A stretch of 64,000 nt of DNA from Arthrobacter sp. 31Y (GTDB lineage Bacteria > Actinomycetota > Actinomycetes > Actinomycetales > Micrococcaceae). Every line of letters begins with the position of its first letter. Within the stretch, counting starts at the first letter, position 1. The position numbers and the translations under genes were made by a program. Shown piece by piece: positions 1 through 7,737 of this stretch. The stretch lies in the NCBI RefSeq assembly GCF_000526335.1, contig NZ_JAFW01000001.1, positions 4,588,001-4,652,000 on the forward strand. The letters are read 5' to 3'. A model generated the notes under the pieces. It searched no databases. It saw only the letters and a list, made by a program, of their open reading frames with translations, and was not told where the DNA came from.

Positions 1-283
1 TCACCGGATTGGTGATGTCGATGATAGTTTTGCCGGCCAGCGCGTCGCCATATGCAGTGACGATCGACTTGGCTGCCTCGAACGGAACAGCAAGAACGAC
101 GATTGCTCCTTGCGGGGCAGTGGCCGTAGTGCCGGAGGAGACGCCTGCGCCCAGATCCGCAGCGAGTTCCTGGGCCTTGATCACATCCTGTCCGAGGATC
201 TCGACCGTGAGGCCGCCTGCGAGGGCGCGGGTGGCGATGCCACGTGCCATGTTGCCGTTTCCGATGATGGTGAGGTTGGTCAT
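1..283 (-). CDS. NAD(P)-binding reductase, F420-dependent NADP reductase-like (3' end outside window)
   Basis: Only the N-terminal 94 residues are present; the gene runs off the left edge. They form a Rossmann domain beginning MTNLTIIGNGNMARGIA, with the GxGxMA dinucleotide-binding loop typical of coenzyme F420-dependent NADP reductases and related NADP oxidoreductases (PF03807 type). The segment ending in DITNP also fits that family. I chose the ATG at 283 because a GGAAAG stretch precedes it. An in-frame ATG at 325 would add 14 residues (MKNFLARIFGKKTP) but has a poorer ribosome site. Substrate cannot be read from the fragment. Two GTTGAA-type sites lie just upstream. Confidence 0.75.
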   Translation of the reverse strand, partial: MTNLTIIGNGNMARGIATRALAGGLTVEILGQDVIKAQELAADLGAGVSSGTTATAPQGAIVVLAVPFEAAKSIVTAYGDALAGKTIIDITNPV

Positions 284-352
284 GGGAGTCTTCTTTCCGA
301 ATATGCGGGCGAGGAAATTTTTCATGGGATTCTGCTCTGCTTGAAATCAATG

Positions 353-398
353 GTTGAAGCTACAACTAAATATAAGTGAATATAGTTGAAGCGTCAAG
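353..398. promoter_or_regulatory. Two tandem GTTGAA-type operator candidates
   Basis: GTTGAAGCTACAAC lies at 353-366 and GTTGAAGCGTCAAG at 385-398, 32 bases apart and therefore on the same helix face. Both resemble the perfect dyad GTTGAATCTTCAAC at 3343-3356. They sit between the TetR gene and the leftward reductase gene, where its promoter should be. The regulator is unknown; the adjacent TetR protein is one candidate. Confidence 0.4.
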
Positions 399-442
399 TA
401 GTTACTTTGAGGGGTGGCCCCAAGTCTGGGGTTGAGGTCCAG

Positions 443-1012
443 CTAGGGCGTGTCGTCAGCCATGAGTTCAGTGTGCCTCACGATGGTTCGGCGCCTGCGT
501 TCCAGATCAAGCTGCCCGGTGATCACCTCGTGGACGTTGGGACTTGAAACCCACGCGTGGCACAAGGTCACTATCGACAGGAGGAGATCTTCCGCCTGGG
601 TGACAGTCACGCCGGGGAGTGCGGCTTGAATTTCTGTAACTTTGTTCGCTGCCTGCAGGGCGCGCACCCTGGCGCCCACGGGGGAGCTTCGCTCCAACCC
701 CTCCCAGGACGTCAAGCGGGCCAGGCTTGGGTGACTGACGGCAAAGTCGAAATAGCGACCCGCGAAATCCGCCACGGCGATCGGGCCCTGGCCGTTGACG
801 GGCACGTCCTCCAGTGCTGTTGTCAGTTCATGGGTGAGGGCCGCTTCGAAGAGCTTGGCCTTGTTGCCGAAGTAAAAATAGATCCGTTCAGGGTTGGTTC
901 CGGACTTTTTTGAGATCTCATGCACGCGCCCACCGGAGAATCCCCGCTCTGAGAATTCCGAGATGGCGGCGTTCAGTAGCTTCGCCTTAGTTGCGTCCGT
1001 GTCCCAAGCCAT
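443..1012 (-). CDS. TetR/AcrR family transcriptional regulator
   Basis: This is a 189-residue protein with an N-terminal TetR helix-turn-helix: the first 50 residues hold a GFSGGRVHEISKKSG segment and then IYFYFGNKAKLFEAAL, the usual recognition-helix end. The C-terminal ligand domain is divergent, so the effector is unknown. It starts MAWDT and resembles the TetR protein at 41765-42364 along its whole length (MAWDT start, GNK-L pattern, WEGLE in the middle), so the two are paralogues. A perfect CAAACGTTTG palindrome lies 17 bases before its start and may be its own operator. It is divergent from the small membrane gene at 1097. Confidence 0.88.
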   Translation of the reverse strand: MAWDTDATKAKLLNAAISEFSERGFSGGRVHEISKKSGTNPERIYFYFGNKAKLFEAALTHELTTALEDVPVNGQGPIAVADFAGRYFDFAVSHPSLARLTSWEGLERSSPVGARVRALQAANKVTEIQAALPGVTVTQAEDLLLSIVTLCHAWVSSPNVHEVITGQLDLERRRRTIVRHTELMADDTP

Positions 1013-1025
1013 GTGCCCATACTAA

Positions 1026-1091
1026 CTCCAAACGTTTGTTTGCAGTTGCGGCCTCGTGGGTCTAGCATCAATTCCAAGTGAAAGTTTGGAG
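1026..1091. promoter_or_regulatory. Divergent promoter region with palindrome CAAACGTTTG
   Basis: A perfect 10-base palindrome, CAAACGTTTG, occupies 1029-1038. A wider inverted repeat pairs CTCCAAAC (1026-1033) with GTTTGGAG (1084-1091), the latter overlapping the ribosome site of the gene at 1097. This is the typical layout of a TetR autoregulatory operator between divergent genes. Binding by the protein at 443-1012 is inferred from position only. Confidence 0.45.
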
Positions 1092-1096
1092 ATTAC

Positions 1097-1399
1097 ATGG
1101 AGCACGATGGCAAAGCGTTGGCAGCGGACGAGACGGATGCCCACCACCACCGCACGCCGGGGCTGGCTTCAGTGCATGTCCGGGCAGTCATCACCTGGCT
1201 GGCAATATTTCCGCTTGCAGCGCTAGGCATGAGTGCGCTCGGTGACCTGGCTCCTGCCTGGCCACCGGTTTTGCGGGCTTTCGTTTTGACCCTTGTGGTG
1301 GTCCCCACGGCGGTCTACTTTGCTGTACCCCGGCTCTTGTCCTTTCATGCCCGCATGACCCGGGCAGCGAGGCGCCGCGGGGGCAGCCGCGTTCAATAA
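1097..1399 (+). CDS. Small two-helix membrane protein
   Basis: This 100-residue protein has a histidine-containing hydrophilic N-terminus followed by two predicted membrane helices (about residues 31-50 and 56-76, around ITWLAIFPLAALGMSAL and VLTLVVVPTAVYFAVP) and a basic tail. The two-helix unit with VVPTAVYFAVPRL resembles the C-terminal membrane domain of antibiotic-biosynthesis-monooxygenase (ABM) family proteins, but no ABM domain is attached. TTGGAG precedes the ATG. It is divergent from the TetR gene and 42 bases ahead of the alcohol dehydrogenase, so it is probably co-transcribed with it. Function unknown. Confidence 0.65.
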   Translation: MEHDGKALAADETDAHHHRTPGLASVHVRAVITWLAIFPLAALGMSALGDLAPAWPPVLRAFVLTLVVVPTAVYFAVPRLLSFHARMTRAARRRGGSRVQ

Positions 1400-1441
1400 T
1401 CCGCCGGGGGAACATCCCGGCTATCACCAAAGGAGAGTGCA

Positions 1442-2542
1442 GTGCAGATAACTGCAGCCGTAGCCCGTGAGCATGACAAGCCCTTCACCATTGAACAGCT
1501 TGAGCTGGACGGCCTCCGGCACAACGAAGTCAGGGTGCGCTTGGTTGCCACCGGAATATGCCACACCGACGTATTGGTTCGTGACGGGGTCTACCCCACG
1601 CCCCTCCCTGCAGTCCTCGGGCACGAGGGGGCCGGTGTAGTCGAAGCTGTGGGCGACTCCGTTGTGTCCGTCGTACCCGGAGACCACGTGGTCCTGGCTG
1701 CCGCGTATTGCGGACACTGCAAACGCTGCCGCAATGGGCAAATGGCTTACTGCGAAAATCTGATGGCCGCCGACTTTGGTGGGCGGCGGATGGACGGTCA
1801 GACGTCACTGAGTAAGGATGGCGAGGTAATCTCGTCTCACTTCTTCGGCCAGTCATCCTTTGCGACGTACGCGAACGTGGTTGAGGAATCGATCGTCCGG
1901 GTTGATAAAGACCTCCCCTTGGAGCACTTGGGGCCGCTGGGCTGCGGCATCAACACGGGAGCGGGGACAGTGCTCAATGAGCTTCAACCCGACATTGGTT
2001 CCTCGCTGGTGGTCTTTGGTACCGGGGCTGTAGGGTGCGCTGCCGTCATGGCGGCCAAGGTAGCCGACTGCGCCACGATCGTTGCCGTGGACATCCATGA
2101 TTCGCGGCTGGAGCTGGCCCGCGAGCTTGGTGCCACGCATGTGATCAATTCACTCACGGAAAACGTGGCGGATCGTTTGCGGGAGATTACTGCCGGTCAG
2201 GGTGTCGACTATGTGGTGGATACTACGGGAATTCCGGCATTGCTTCGCCAGGCTGCCGATGCTCTGGGCGTCCGCGGAACTGTGGCGCTGGTCGGTGCTG
2301 CCAAGCCCGGCACGGAAGTCAGTTTCGAAATAGGAGCCTCTCTGGTGAAGGGATGGACATTCAAGACGGTTGTCCAGGGCAGCTCTGTCCCGCAGGTATT
2401 TATCCCGCGGCTGATTCAGCTGTGGAAGGAAGGACGCTTCCCGTTTGAAAAGCTCGTTGGCGACTATTCGCTGGAGGACATCAACCAGGGGTTTGCCGAC
2501 TCCAAGAGTGGTAAGACCATCAAGCCAGTGATCGTCTTCTGA
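1442..2542 (+). CDS. Zinc-dependent NAD(P) alcohol dehydrogenase, aryl/benzyl-alcohol type
   Basis: This is a 366-residue medium-chain dehydrogenase. Catalytic zinc motifs are CHTD near residue 38 and GHEGAG near residue 60. The structural zinc loop is CGHCKRCRNGQMAYC around residues 90-105. The Rossmann motif GTGAVG lies in the middle. The overall pattern is that of aryl-alcohol (benzyl-alcohol) dehydrogenases. It starts at GTG 1442 after AAAGGAG; no ATG fits better. In this neighbourhood it may oxidise cyclohexanol or 6-hydroxyhexanoate, but that is inference. A strong terminator hairpin follows. Confidence 0.9.
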   Translation: MQITAAVAREHDKPFTIEQLELDGLRHNEVRVRLVATGICHTDVLVRDGVYPTPLPAVLGHEGAGVVEAVGDSVVSVVPGDHVVLAAAYCGHCKRCRNGQMAYCENLMAADFGGRRMDGQTSLSKDGEVISSHFFGQSSFATYANVVEESIVRVDKDLPLEHLGPLGCGINTGAGTVLNELQPDIGSSLVVFGTGAVGCAAVMAAKVADCATIVAVDIHDSRLELARELGATHVINSLTENVADRLREITAGQGVDYVVDTTGIPALLRQAADALGVRGTVALVGAAKPGTEVSFEIGASLVKGWTFKTVVQGSSVPQVFIPRLIQLWKEGRFPFEKLVGDYSLEDINQGFADSKSGKTIKPVIVF

Positions 2543-2579
2543 ACCGCCGGTTCTGAGCTGCCGGTTTTGAGCTGGGCGA

Positions 2580-2615
2580 AGAAGACCCGGCCGGTATTCA
2601 CCGGCCGGGTCTTCT
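2580..2615. terminator. Bidirectional terminator hairpin
   Basis: A perfect 16-base-pair stem (2580-2595 with 2600-2615) closes a four-base loop, ATTC. It lies exactly between the stop codons of the convergent alcohol dehydrogenase (ends 2542) and alpha/beta hydrolase (ends 2632) genes. The stem ends in A and T residues on both sides, so it could serve both strands. Confidence 0.85.
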
Positions 2616-2631
2616 CATGTGCGACGTGCCA

Positions 2632-3306
2632 CTATGCTGGTGCGGCTGTTGCGACGTCTCGGATCCAATGGCTGAGTTCGGCGACGGTCTCGGCGGTGAT
2701 CTGGTGTCCACCCGGGTCCCGGCGTGAACGGGTGTTTGCTGCGGACTCTGTCAGCAGATAGTTCCAGGTACGGCTGAGCAACTCTGCCGGGATAACGCCG
2801 TCGCGATCGCCTTGGGCCACGAAGACGGGCAGCCCGGACAGTCGTTCCGGCGTCACTGGCACGCCGGCGTCAAAAGGTAGCGTTCCATAAAGAATGGCTG
2901 CCCCAGCGAATCGCTGGGGTTCTGCGAGGACCAAGCCGCCAGCGAATGCGGCACCGCCGCTGAAGCCGATGACGAGCACTGGGCGGCCTTTGGGTGCAAT
3001 CTCTTCAAGCCAGCGGTGGAACCATTCCATCCCCGCTGCAAGGGACTCTGCAATGGGCCGGCCGATTCCCCGGTTGGCAAACCAGGCGTAGCCCCCGCCT
3101 TCGCCGATGGGTGCCCGGAGCGCTACATACGCGGGCCCCTCGGGCAGGTGCCCTGCCAGGCCGAGAATCTCACGCTCATTCGAGCCTCTGCCGTGGAGCA
3201 GCACCACCAGCGGTGCGGATGGATCGGTTGAGCCCGCTGATGCCGTGACGTGTGGGCTGGTCATGGATTCAGCAGCCGGTGCTGGCGGGAAGTCTTGCGT
3301 GTTCAT
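2632..3306 (-). CDS. Alpha/beta hydrolase, carboxylesterase/phospholipase type
   Basis: This 224-residue cytoplasmic serine hydrolase has LLHGRGSNE (oxyanion hole region), the nucleophile elbow GFSGG near residue 124, an acid residue in QGDRDGVIP and the final histidine in PGGHQIT. This is the small YpfH-like carboxylesterase family. It ends the operon that starts with the Baeyer-Villiger monooxygenase, so the ring-opening lactonase step (for example epsilon-caprolactone to 6-hydroxyhexanoate) is a reasonable role. It is not a close relative of known ChnC as far as I can judge. AGGAG precedes the ATG. A GTTGAA palindrome 37 bases upstream suggests separate control. Confidence 0.85.
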   Translation of the reverse strand: MNTQDFPPAPAAESMTSPHVTASAGSTDPSAPLVVLLHGRGSNEREILGLAGHLPEGPAYVALRAPIGEGGGYAWFANRGIGRPIAESLAAGMEWFHRWLEEIAPKGRPVLVIGFSGGAAFAGGLVLAEPQRFAGAAILYGTLPFDAGVPVTPERLSGLPVFVAQGDRDGVIPAELLSRTWNYLLTESAANTRSRRDPGGHQITAETVAELSHWIRDVATAAPA

Positions 3307-3331
3307 GCGCTCTCCTGATGATCTTTATGCA

Positions 3332-3367
3332 AAAGGGTGTTTGTTGAATCTTCAACAAAAACCCTTT
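3332..3367. promoter_or_regulatory. Long near-perfect palindrome with core GTTGAATCTTCAAC
   Basis: TTTGTTGAA and TTCAACAAA (3340-3348 and 3351-3359) are separated by only TC. The symmetry continues outward to AAAGGG and CCCTTT with a single mismatch, so the whole dyad spans 3332-3367. It lies between the stop of the alcohol dehydrogenase (3394) and the start of the hydrolase (3306). A two-base centre suits a protein-binding dyad better than an RNA hairpin. The core recurs at 353-398 and 21464-21477. Confidence 0.55.
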
Positions 3368-3393
3368 CGTAAGTATTCCCTCCCCAGCACTGA

Positions 3394-4443
3394 TCAGCTA
3401 CTGGGGTCCACCAGGAGCTTCATCTTCTGTCCGGCTTTGAGTTGCTCAAAGCCATCCTCAACGACGCGGCTGAGCGGCACGTCCTCCACCCAACCCGTGG
3501 TGTCGTAATGCCCCTTGGCCATGAGGCCGATGACCGCCTTGTAGTCGTCTTTGGTATAGCAGATGGTTCCCTGGATCCGTCGTTCACGCAGTACCAATTG
3601 GATCAAGGGAGTAGGTAGGGGCTTGTCGTAAATTGCGACGCTCACCAGAGGGCGGCGTTCGCCCAGGCATGCGAGGGCAGACTCCACCGCCGGCGTTACT
3701 CCAGCGGCGTCGAAGGCGGCATCAACGCCGTCGCCCTTGGTCCTCTCGGCAATGAGGCCGGGGATGTCCACCGAGGTGGGATCCAACGTGCGTGCGCCAA
3801 GGGCCTCGATGGACCTGCGGCGGGTATCGGACGGCTCCACGACGTCGATCTCAGTCAGTCCCATTCCTCGAAGCGCGAACCAAAGCCCAATACCGATGGG
3901 GCCGGCACCATAAATCAGTGCCCGGCTTTGAGCATCGACTTCGCCCATCACTGCTGCGTGATAGGCCACCGACAGCGGCTCCACCAGGGCGCCCATCTCC
4001 AAGGAGATGCTGTCTGGCAGATGATGGATCTGATTGCGGGGTACCACCGTGTACTCGGCCATTCCGCCATCGGCCATCAAGCCATGGAAGCCGATAACGT
4101 TGCACAGGTTGTAATGGCCGGTCCGGCAAGGACGGCATTCGCCACAGCGATAAATCGGTTCAACTGTCACGCGGTCACCCTCCCGCACATCTGTCACGCC
4201 GGCACCCACTTCGGTGACCACACCTGAGAATTCATGGCCCAAGGTAAGCGGCAAGCATTTATGTGTCAGAGGATGGGGTTCAGTGGGTGGAATGAAGATG
4301 GGGCCGTCGTAGTACTCGTGGAGATCCGTACCGCAAATGCCATTGCGGCTCACTTTGACTTTCACTTCGCCCGGCCCTGGTGACGGCTCAGGGACATCTT
4401 CAATGGCAACCTTGTTCTTCCCGTAATACACGGCGGCACGCAT
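3394..4443 (-). CDS. Zinc-dependent alcohol dehydrogenase, 2,3-butanediol/sorbitol dehydrogenase type
   Basis: This is a 349-residue medium-chain dehydrogenase. It carries CGTD and GHEFSG (catalytic zinc), CGECRPCRTGHYNLC (structural zinc) and a GAGPIG nucleotide-binding loop near the middle. The family oxidises secondary alcohols and diols. It is the third gene of the monooxygenase operon, 26 bases after the aldehyde dehydrogenase, with AAGGAG before the ATG at 4443. Likely roles are cyclohexanol to cyclohexanone or 6-hydroxyhexanoate to 6-oxohexanoate; the sequence does not decide between them. Confidence 0.9.
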   Translation of the reverse strand: MRAAVYYGKNKVAIEDVPEPSPGPGEVKVKVSRNGICGTDLHEYYDGPIFIPPTEPHPLTHKCLPLTLGHEFSGVVTEVGAGVTDVREGDRVTVEPIYRCGECRPCRTGHYNLCNVIGFHGLMADGGMAEYTVVPRNQIHHLPDSISLEMGALVEPLSVAYHAAVMGEVDAQSRALIYGAGPIGIGLWFALRGMGLTEIDVVEPSDTRRRSIEALGARTLDPTSVDIPGLIAERTKGDGVDAAFDAAGVTPAVESALACLGERRPLVSVAIYDKPLPTPLIQLVLRERRIQGTICYTKDDYKAVIGLMAKGHYDTTGWVEDVPLSRVVEDGFEQLKAGQKMKLLVDPSS

Positions 4444-4469
4444 GAGTGCTCCTTTTCGTGATTGGTGAA

Positions 4470-5840
4470 TCAGATGATGCGGACGAGTTTCTTGTTCGCG
4501 AACTCGTTGAGTCCGAACTTGCCAAGCTCCCGCCCAATGCCGGACGTCTTGACGCCGCCGAAGGGGAGATCCGGTGCACTCTTGATGGTGGTGTTGATGC
4601 CCACCATGCCCACCTCAAGGCGGTTGGCCGCATGGGCTGCCAATTCCCGGTCCTCGGTGAACACCGCGCTTCCAAGCCCGAACGGGGAGTCGTTGGCCAA
4701 GTCAATGGCTTCGTCAACTGATGCCACCCGGTAAAGGACAGCGACGGGACCGAACAACTCTTCGCGGTAAGCACGCATATCCGGTGTCACACCCGAAAGG
4801 ACAGTAGCGGGGTAGTAGGCACCGGGGCCGTCAGGGACAACGCCGCCTTGGTGGACCGTAGCCCCCTTTGCAACGGCGTCTTCCACTTGCTCAACCAGCT
4901 CCGTGCGTGCTTGATAGGAGGACATGGGTCCGAGGCGGGTGTCGTCACTCATGGGGTCGCCTGCCCGCCATTCGGCTGCTTTTTCAAGGAAGGCGGCAAC
5001 AAACGGATCCCATACGGACTCTTCCACAATGAGTCGTTTGGACGAGGTGCAAGCCTGCCCGGCGTTACCGAAACGTCCGGCCGCCGCCGCACTGGCAGCC
5101 TTCTTGATGTCAGCTGCGGCCAGGACAAGGAATGGATCGGAACCTCCTAGCTCCAGCACGCATTTCTTCATGTACTGGCCCGCCAGCGCGCCGATTGCGC
5201 TTCCTGCTTTCTCGGACCCGGTCAGTGACACCCCTTGGAGCACGGGGTTGGCGATAATATCGGCGATCTGCGCCGATGTGGCAAAGAGATTCTGGTAGAG
5301 ACCGTCCGGGGCGCCTGCTGCGGTAATGAGGTCGGCGATGCTCAACGCTTGCTGGGGGCAATTGCTCGCGTGCTTGAGTATGACCGTGTTGCCCAGCAAG
5401 AGGTTGGGGGCTACGAAGCGTGCCACTTGGTAATAGGGGAAGTTCCACGGCATGACACCTAGGAGCGGGCCAATGGCAGCGGTGCGGACCACCGCCCGCC
5501 CCGCACCGGCGATGCTTAGCTCTTCGTCAGCCAGCAGGTCCTCTCCGTTTTTTGCGTAGTACTCATAGATGGAAGCGGACAATTCCACTTCGGCTTTGGC
5601 CTGTGAAATTGGCTTGCCCATCTCAAGCGTCATAAGTTTTGCCAGCTCCACGGAGTGCTGCCTGTGCAGGTCAGCGATCCGCTGAAGCAGCGAGCGGCGC
5701 TCGGTCAGGTCCTGGAACTGCCAACGCCTATAAGCAGTGGCGGAGCGCGCCAGGGCGTCAGCCACGTCCGCGTCCGTCATGGTGTCGAATTCCTGCACCA
5801 CCTGACCGCTCGTGGGGTCCACGGTTGCATATTTCTTCAT
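4470..5840 (-). CDS. NAD(P)-dependent aldehyde dehydrogenase, succinate-semialdehyde type
   Basis: This 456-residue aldehyde dehydrogenase has PWNFPYYQ (substrate/NAD channel), the catalytic glutamate in VLELGGSDPF and the catalytic cysteine in GNAGQACTSSK. It belongs to the succinate-semialdehyde dehydrogenase subgroup, which accepts omega-oxo acids. Beside the monooxygenase it would fit oxidation of 6-oxohexanoate to adipate (the ChnE step). I take the ATG at 5840, preceded by GAAGG; the longer reading frame from 5906 begins with a proline-rich stretch that overlaps the hairpin at 5867-5897 and is unlikely to be translated. Confidence 0.9.
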   Translation of the reverse strand: MKKYATVDPTSGQVVQEFDTMTDADVADALARSATAYRRWQFQDLTERRSLLQRIADLHRQHSVELAKLMTLEMGKPISQAKAEVELSASIYEYYAKNGEDLLADEELSIAGAGRAVVRTAAIGPLLGVMPWNFPYYQVARFVAPNLLLGNTVILKHASNCPQQALSIADLITAAGAPDGLYQNLFATSAQIADIIANPVLQGVSLTGSEKAGSAIGALAGQYMKKCVLELGGSDPFLVLAAADIKKAASAAAAGRFGNAGQACTSSKRLIVEESVWDPFVAAFLEKAAEWRAGDPMSDDTRLGPMSSYQARTELVEQVEDAVAKGATVHQGGVVPDGPGAYYPATVLSGVTPDMRAYREELFGPVAVLYRVASVDEAIDLANDSPFGLGSAVFTEDRELAAHAANRLEVGMVGINTTIKSAPDLPFGGVKTSGIGRELGKFGLNEFANKKLVRII

Positions 5841-5866
5841 GGTGAAACCTTCGTGTGATGAGGGAT

Positions 5867-5897
5867 GCGCCCGGGGCGGGGGAGCCGCCCCGGGCGC
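5867..5897 (-). other. Intercistronic GC-rich hairpin between monooxygenase and aldehyde dehydrogenase genes
   Basis: A perfect 13-base-pair stem (5867-5879 with 5885-5897, all G or C) has a five-base loop and sits in the 71-base gap between the two genes. There is no T-run after it on the minus strand, so it looks less like a full terminator than a site for mRNA stabilisation, processing or partial attenuation that would raise the first gene over the rest. Confidence 0.7.
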
Positions 5898-5911
5898 GGG
5901 GTCCAAGGTGG

Positions 5912-7546
5912 TCAGGCCGCTGGCTCCAGAGCTTCCGCGGAGGTCAAGAAGCTCGGATAGTCGCTGGAGGCTTCATCGGCGAGGATGGACCGGTACTGCT
6001 TCAGGCCGCCCAGGTAGAACATGACTGTCCGCTTCTTGCCGGGGATATTGGCGCCGAAGATCCAAGAGGCTGCCTTGGGGAAGAGCGTTTGATCGGCTAT
6101 ATCAGCGCAGACGTCCGTCCAGTCGGTTTCGGTACCGGGCTTGACGTCGAGCCAACCGATGTTGGAGCTGGAGATGTGGCTGATGGTCTGCCCAATCCAC
6201 TCCACCTGCGTTTCGATCGACGGCGGCAAGTTGGTGAAGGGTCCATTGGGGCCGAGGATCATGAACATGTTGGGGAAACCGCTGGTGGCCATGCCGAGGT
6301 AGCTGGTGGGCCCATCGGCCCAGTGCTCCTTCAGGCTTTCCCCGTCACGGCCCCGGATGTTGACCCGGACATAGTTACCGTCAACAGCATCAAAACCCGT
6401 TGCGCAGATCAGAACGTCGAGTTCATGGAGTGTTCCATCAGCAGTGACGATTCCATCCTCCGTGACGTGGGAGATCGGATTCTCTTTGACGTTGACCAGT
6501 GAGACATTGGGCCGGTTGAACGTCTCGTAAAACCCTGAATCGCACAGAGGCCGCCGTGCGTAGAGATCTGTGGGTGTCAGGTGCCGGCGGGTTACAGGGT
6601 CCTTGACGATTTCGGCGATCTTAGCGCGGATGAACTTGGCGGCTTCTTCGTTGGCCGCAGGATCCGTAGCAATGTCTGAGAAGGTTTCAAACATGAACCT
6701 GAATCCGCCGCCCTCCTCCCAGGCCCGCTGGTAGACCCGCTCACGTTCCTCGGGGGAGACACTGAAGGTGGGTACGCTGCTCTCTACGAAGCCCATGGCT
6801 ACGCTGGAGTTTCGTACCTGGTCCCAGTTGGCGTCGAAATTATCCTTGTGGTTTCGCAGTTCCTGTTCGCTCAGTTGACGGTTGCCGGCGGGGACGCTGT
6901 ACTGCGGCGTCCGCTGGAAAGAGATCAGGTGCGCGGCAACGGGAGCGGTGGCGGTTATCACCTGATTGCCCGTGGAACCGTTGCCGATGACGCCGACGCG
7001 CTTGCCGGTGAGGTCGAGGTCCTCGGGCCACGCTCCGGTGTGGACCAGGCGACCTTTGAAGGAGTTCATTCCTTCGAATTTTGGCAGGTTTGTAGCGGAA
7101 AGGAGGCCCAGTCCGGTGACCAGGAACTGAGATCGGTAGGTGATTCCGCGGTCGGTCTGTACCGTCCAAGTGCCCGTGGACTCGTCAAACTCTGCTTCGG
7201 TCATGCCTGTTTCGAGTTGGATGTGCTTCCGGAGCGCGTAGCGGTCCACTACGCCGTTAAGGTAGGCAAGAATTTCGCGCTGTGGAACGAACTTAGTCGT
7301 CCACGGGGTGTCCTTGTAGAGCTCCCGATCAAAGGAATACTGGTAGACAAAGCTCTCTGAATCAGACAGGGCGCCTGGGTACTTGTTCCAGAACCAGGTC
7401 CCGCCGACGCCTCCTGCACGATCGATGGCCACAGCGTTGAGGCCTTGCTCGTTACGCAACTTGTGCAGCATGTAAATGCCGCCGAATCCTGCCCCGACGA
7501 CCAATGCGTCGAGATCTTGGACTTTGGTGGGGACGACGTTGTCCAT
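5912..7546 (-). CDS. chnB: Baeyer-Villiger monooxygenase, cyclohexanone monooxygenase type
   Basis: This 544-residue flavoprotein would insert an oxygen next to a cyclic ketone carbonyl using FAD, NADPH and O2, giving a lactone. The FAD motif GAGFGG is at residues 18-23. The Baeyer-Villiger fingerprint FKGRLVHTGAWP is at 163-174. The NADPH motif GVIGNGSTG is at 185-193. Segments such as GGFRFMFETF, CDSGFYETFNR, ICATGFDAVDGNYVR and GPNGPFTNLPPSIE match cyclohexanone monooxygenases closely, and the length is the same as the Acinetobacter enzyme. It is the first gene of a minus-strand operon with aldehyde and alcohol dehydrogenases and a hydrolase, read away from the activator at 7738. GGAGGAG precedes the ATG. 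The true ketone could be substituted. Confidence 0.92.
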   Translation of the reverse strand: MDNVVPTKVQDLDALVVGAGFGGIYMLHKLRNEQGLNAVAIDRAGGVGGTWFWNKYPGALSDSESFVYQYSFDRELYKDTPWTTKFVPQREILAYLNGVVDRYALRKHIQLETGMTEAEFDESTGTWTVQTDRGITYRSQFLVTGLGLLSATNLPKFEGMNSFKGRLVHTGAWPEDLDLTGKRVGVIGNGSTGNQVITATAPVAAHLISFQRTPQYSVPAGNRQLSEQELRNHKDNFDANWDQVRNSSVAMGFVESSVPTFSVSPEERERVYQRAWEEGGGFRFMFETFSDIATDPAANEEAAKFIRAKIAEIVKDPVTRRHLTPTDLYARRPLCDSGFYETFNRPNVSLVNVKENPISHVTEDGIVTADGTLHELDVLICATGFDAVDGNYVRVNIRGRDGESLKEHWADGPTSYLGMATSGFPNMFMILGPNGPFTNLPPSIETQVEWIGQTISHISSSNIGWLDVKPGTETDWTDVCADIADQTLFPKAASWIFGANIPGKKRTVMFYLGGLKQYRSILADEASSDYPSFLTSAEALEPAA

Positions 7547-7629
7547 GATGTGTGCTCCTCCGACTAATAGGGCGGTGTGAGATAATTCACTTCGTAGTTA
7601 CCAGTCTCTGGTGGCCTAAGACGTCGTTG

Positions 7630-7648
7630 GTGTTTCACTATGGAACAC
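7630..7648. promoter_or_regulatory. Candidate activator site, GTGTTTC-N5-GGAACAC
   Basis: The 191-base gap between the divergent monooxygenase and activator genes contains GTGTTTC at 7630-7636 and GGAACAC at 7642-7648, an inverted repeat with one mismatch in seven and a five-base spacer. It is the best dyad in the gap and lies about 85 bases from the monooxygenase start. Fis-type activators bind such dyads; recognition by the protein at 7738-9459 is inferred. Confidence 0.45.
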
Positions 7649-7737
7649 TCCCGGTTCGCCCTAAACCGAGGTTTTGATACCTGGATTGCAATAATCCCCA
7701 CGGTTGGCGGACATACCCCATCGCAAAGGTGCGCAAA

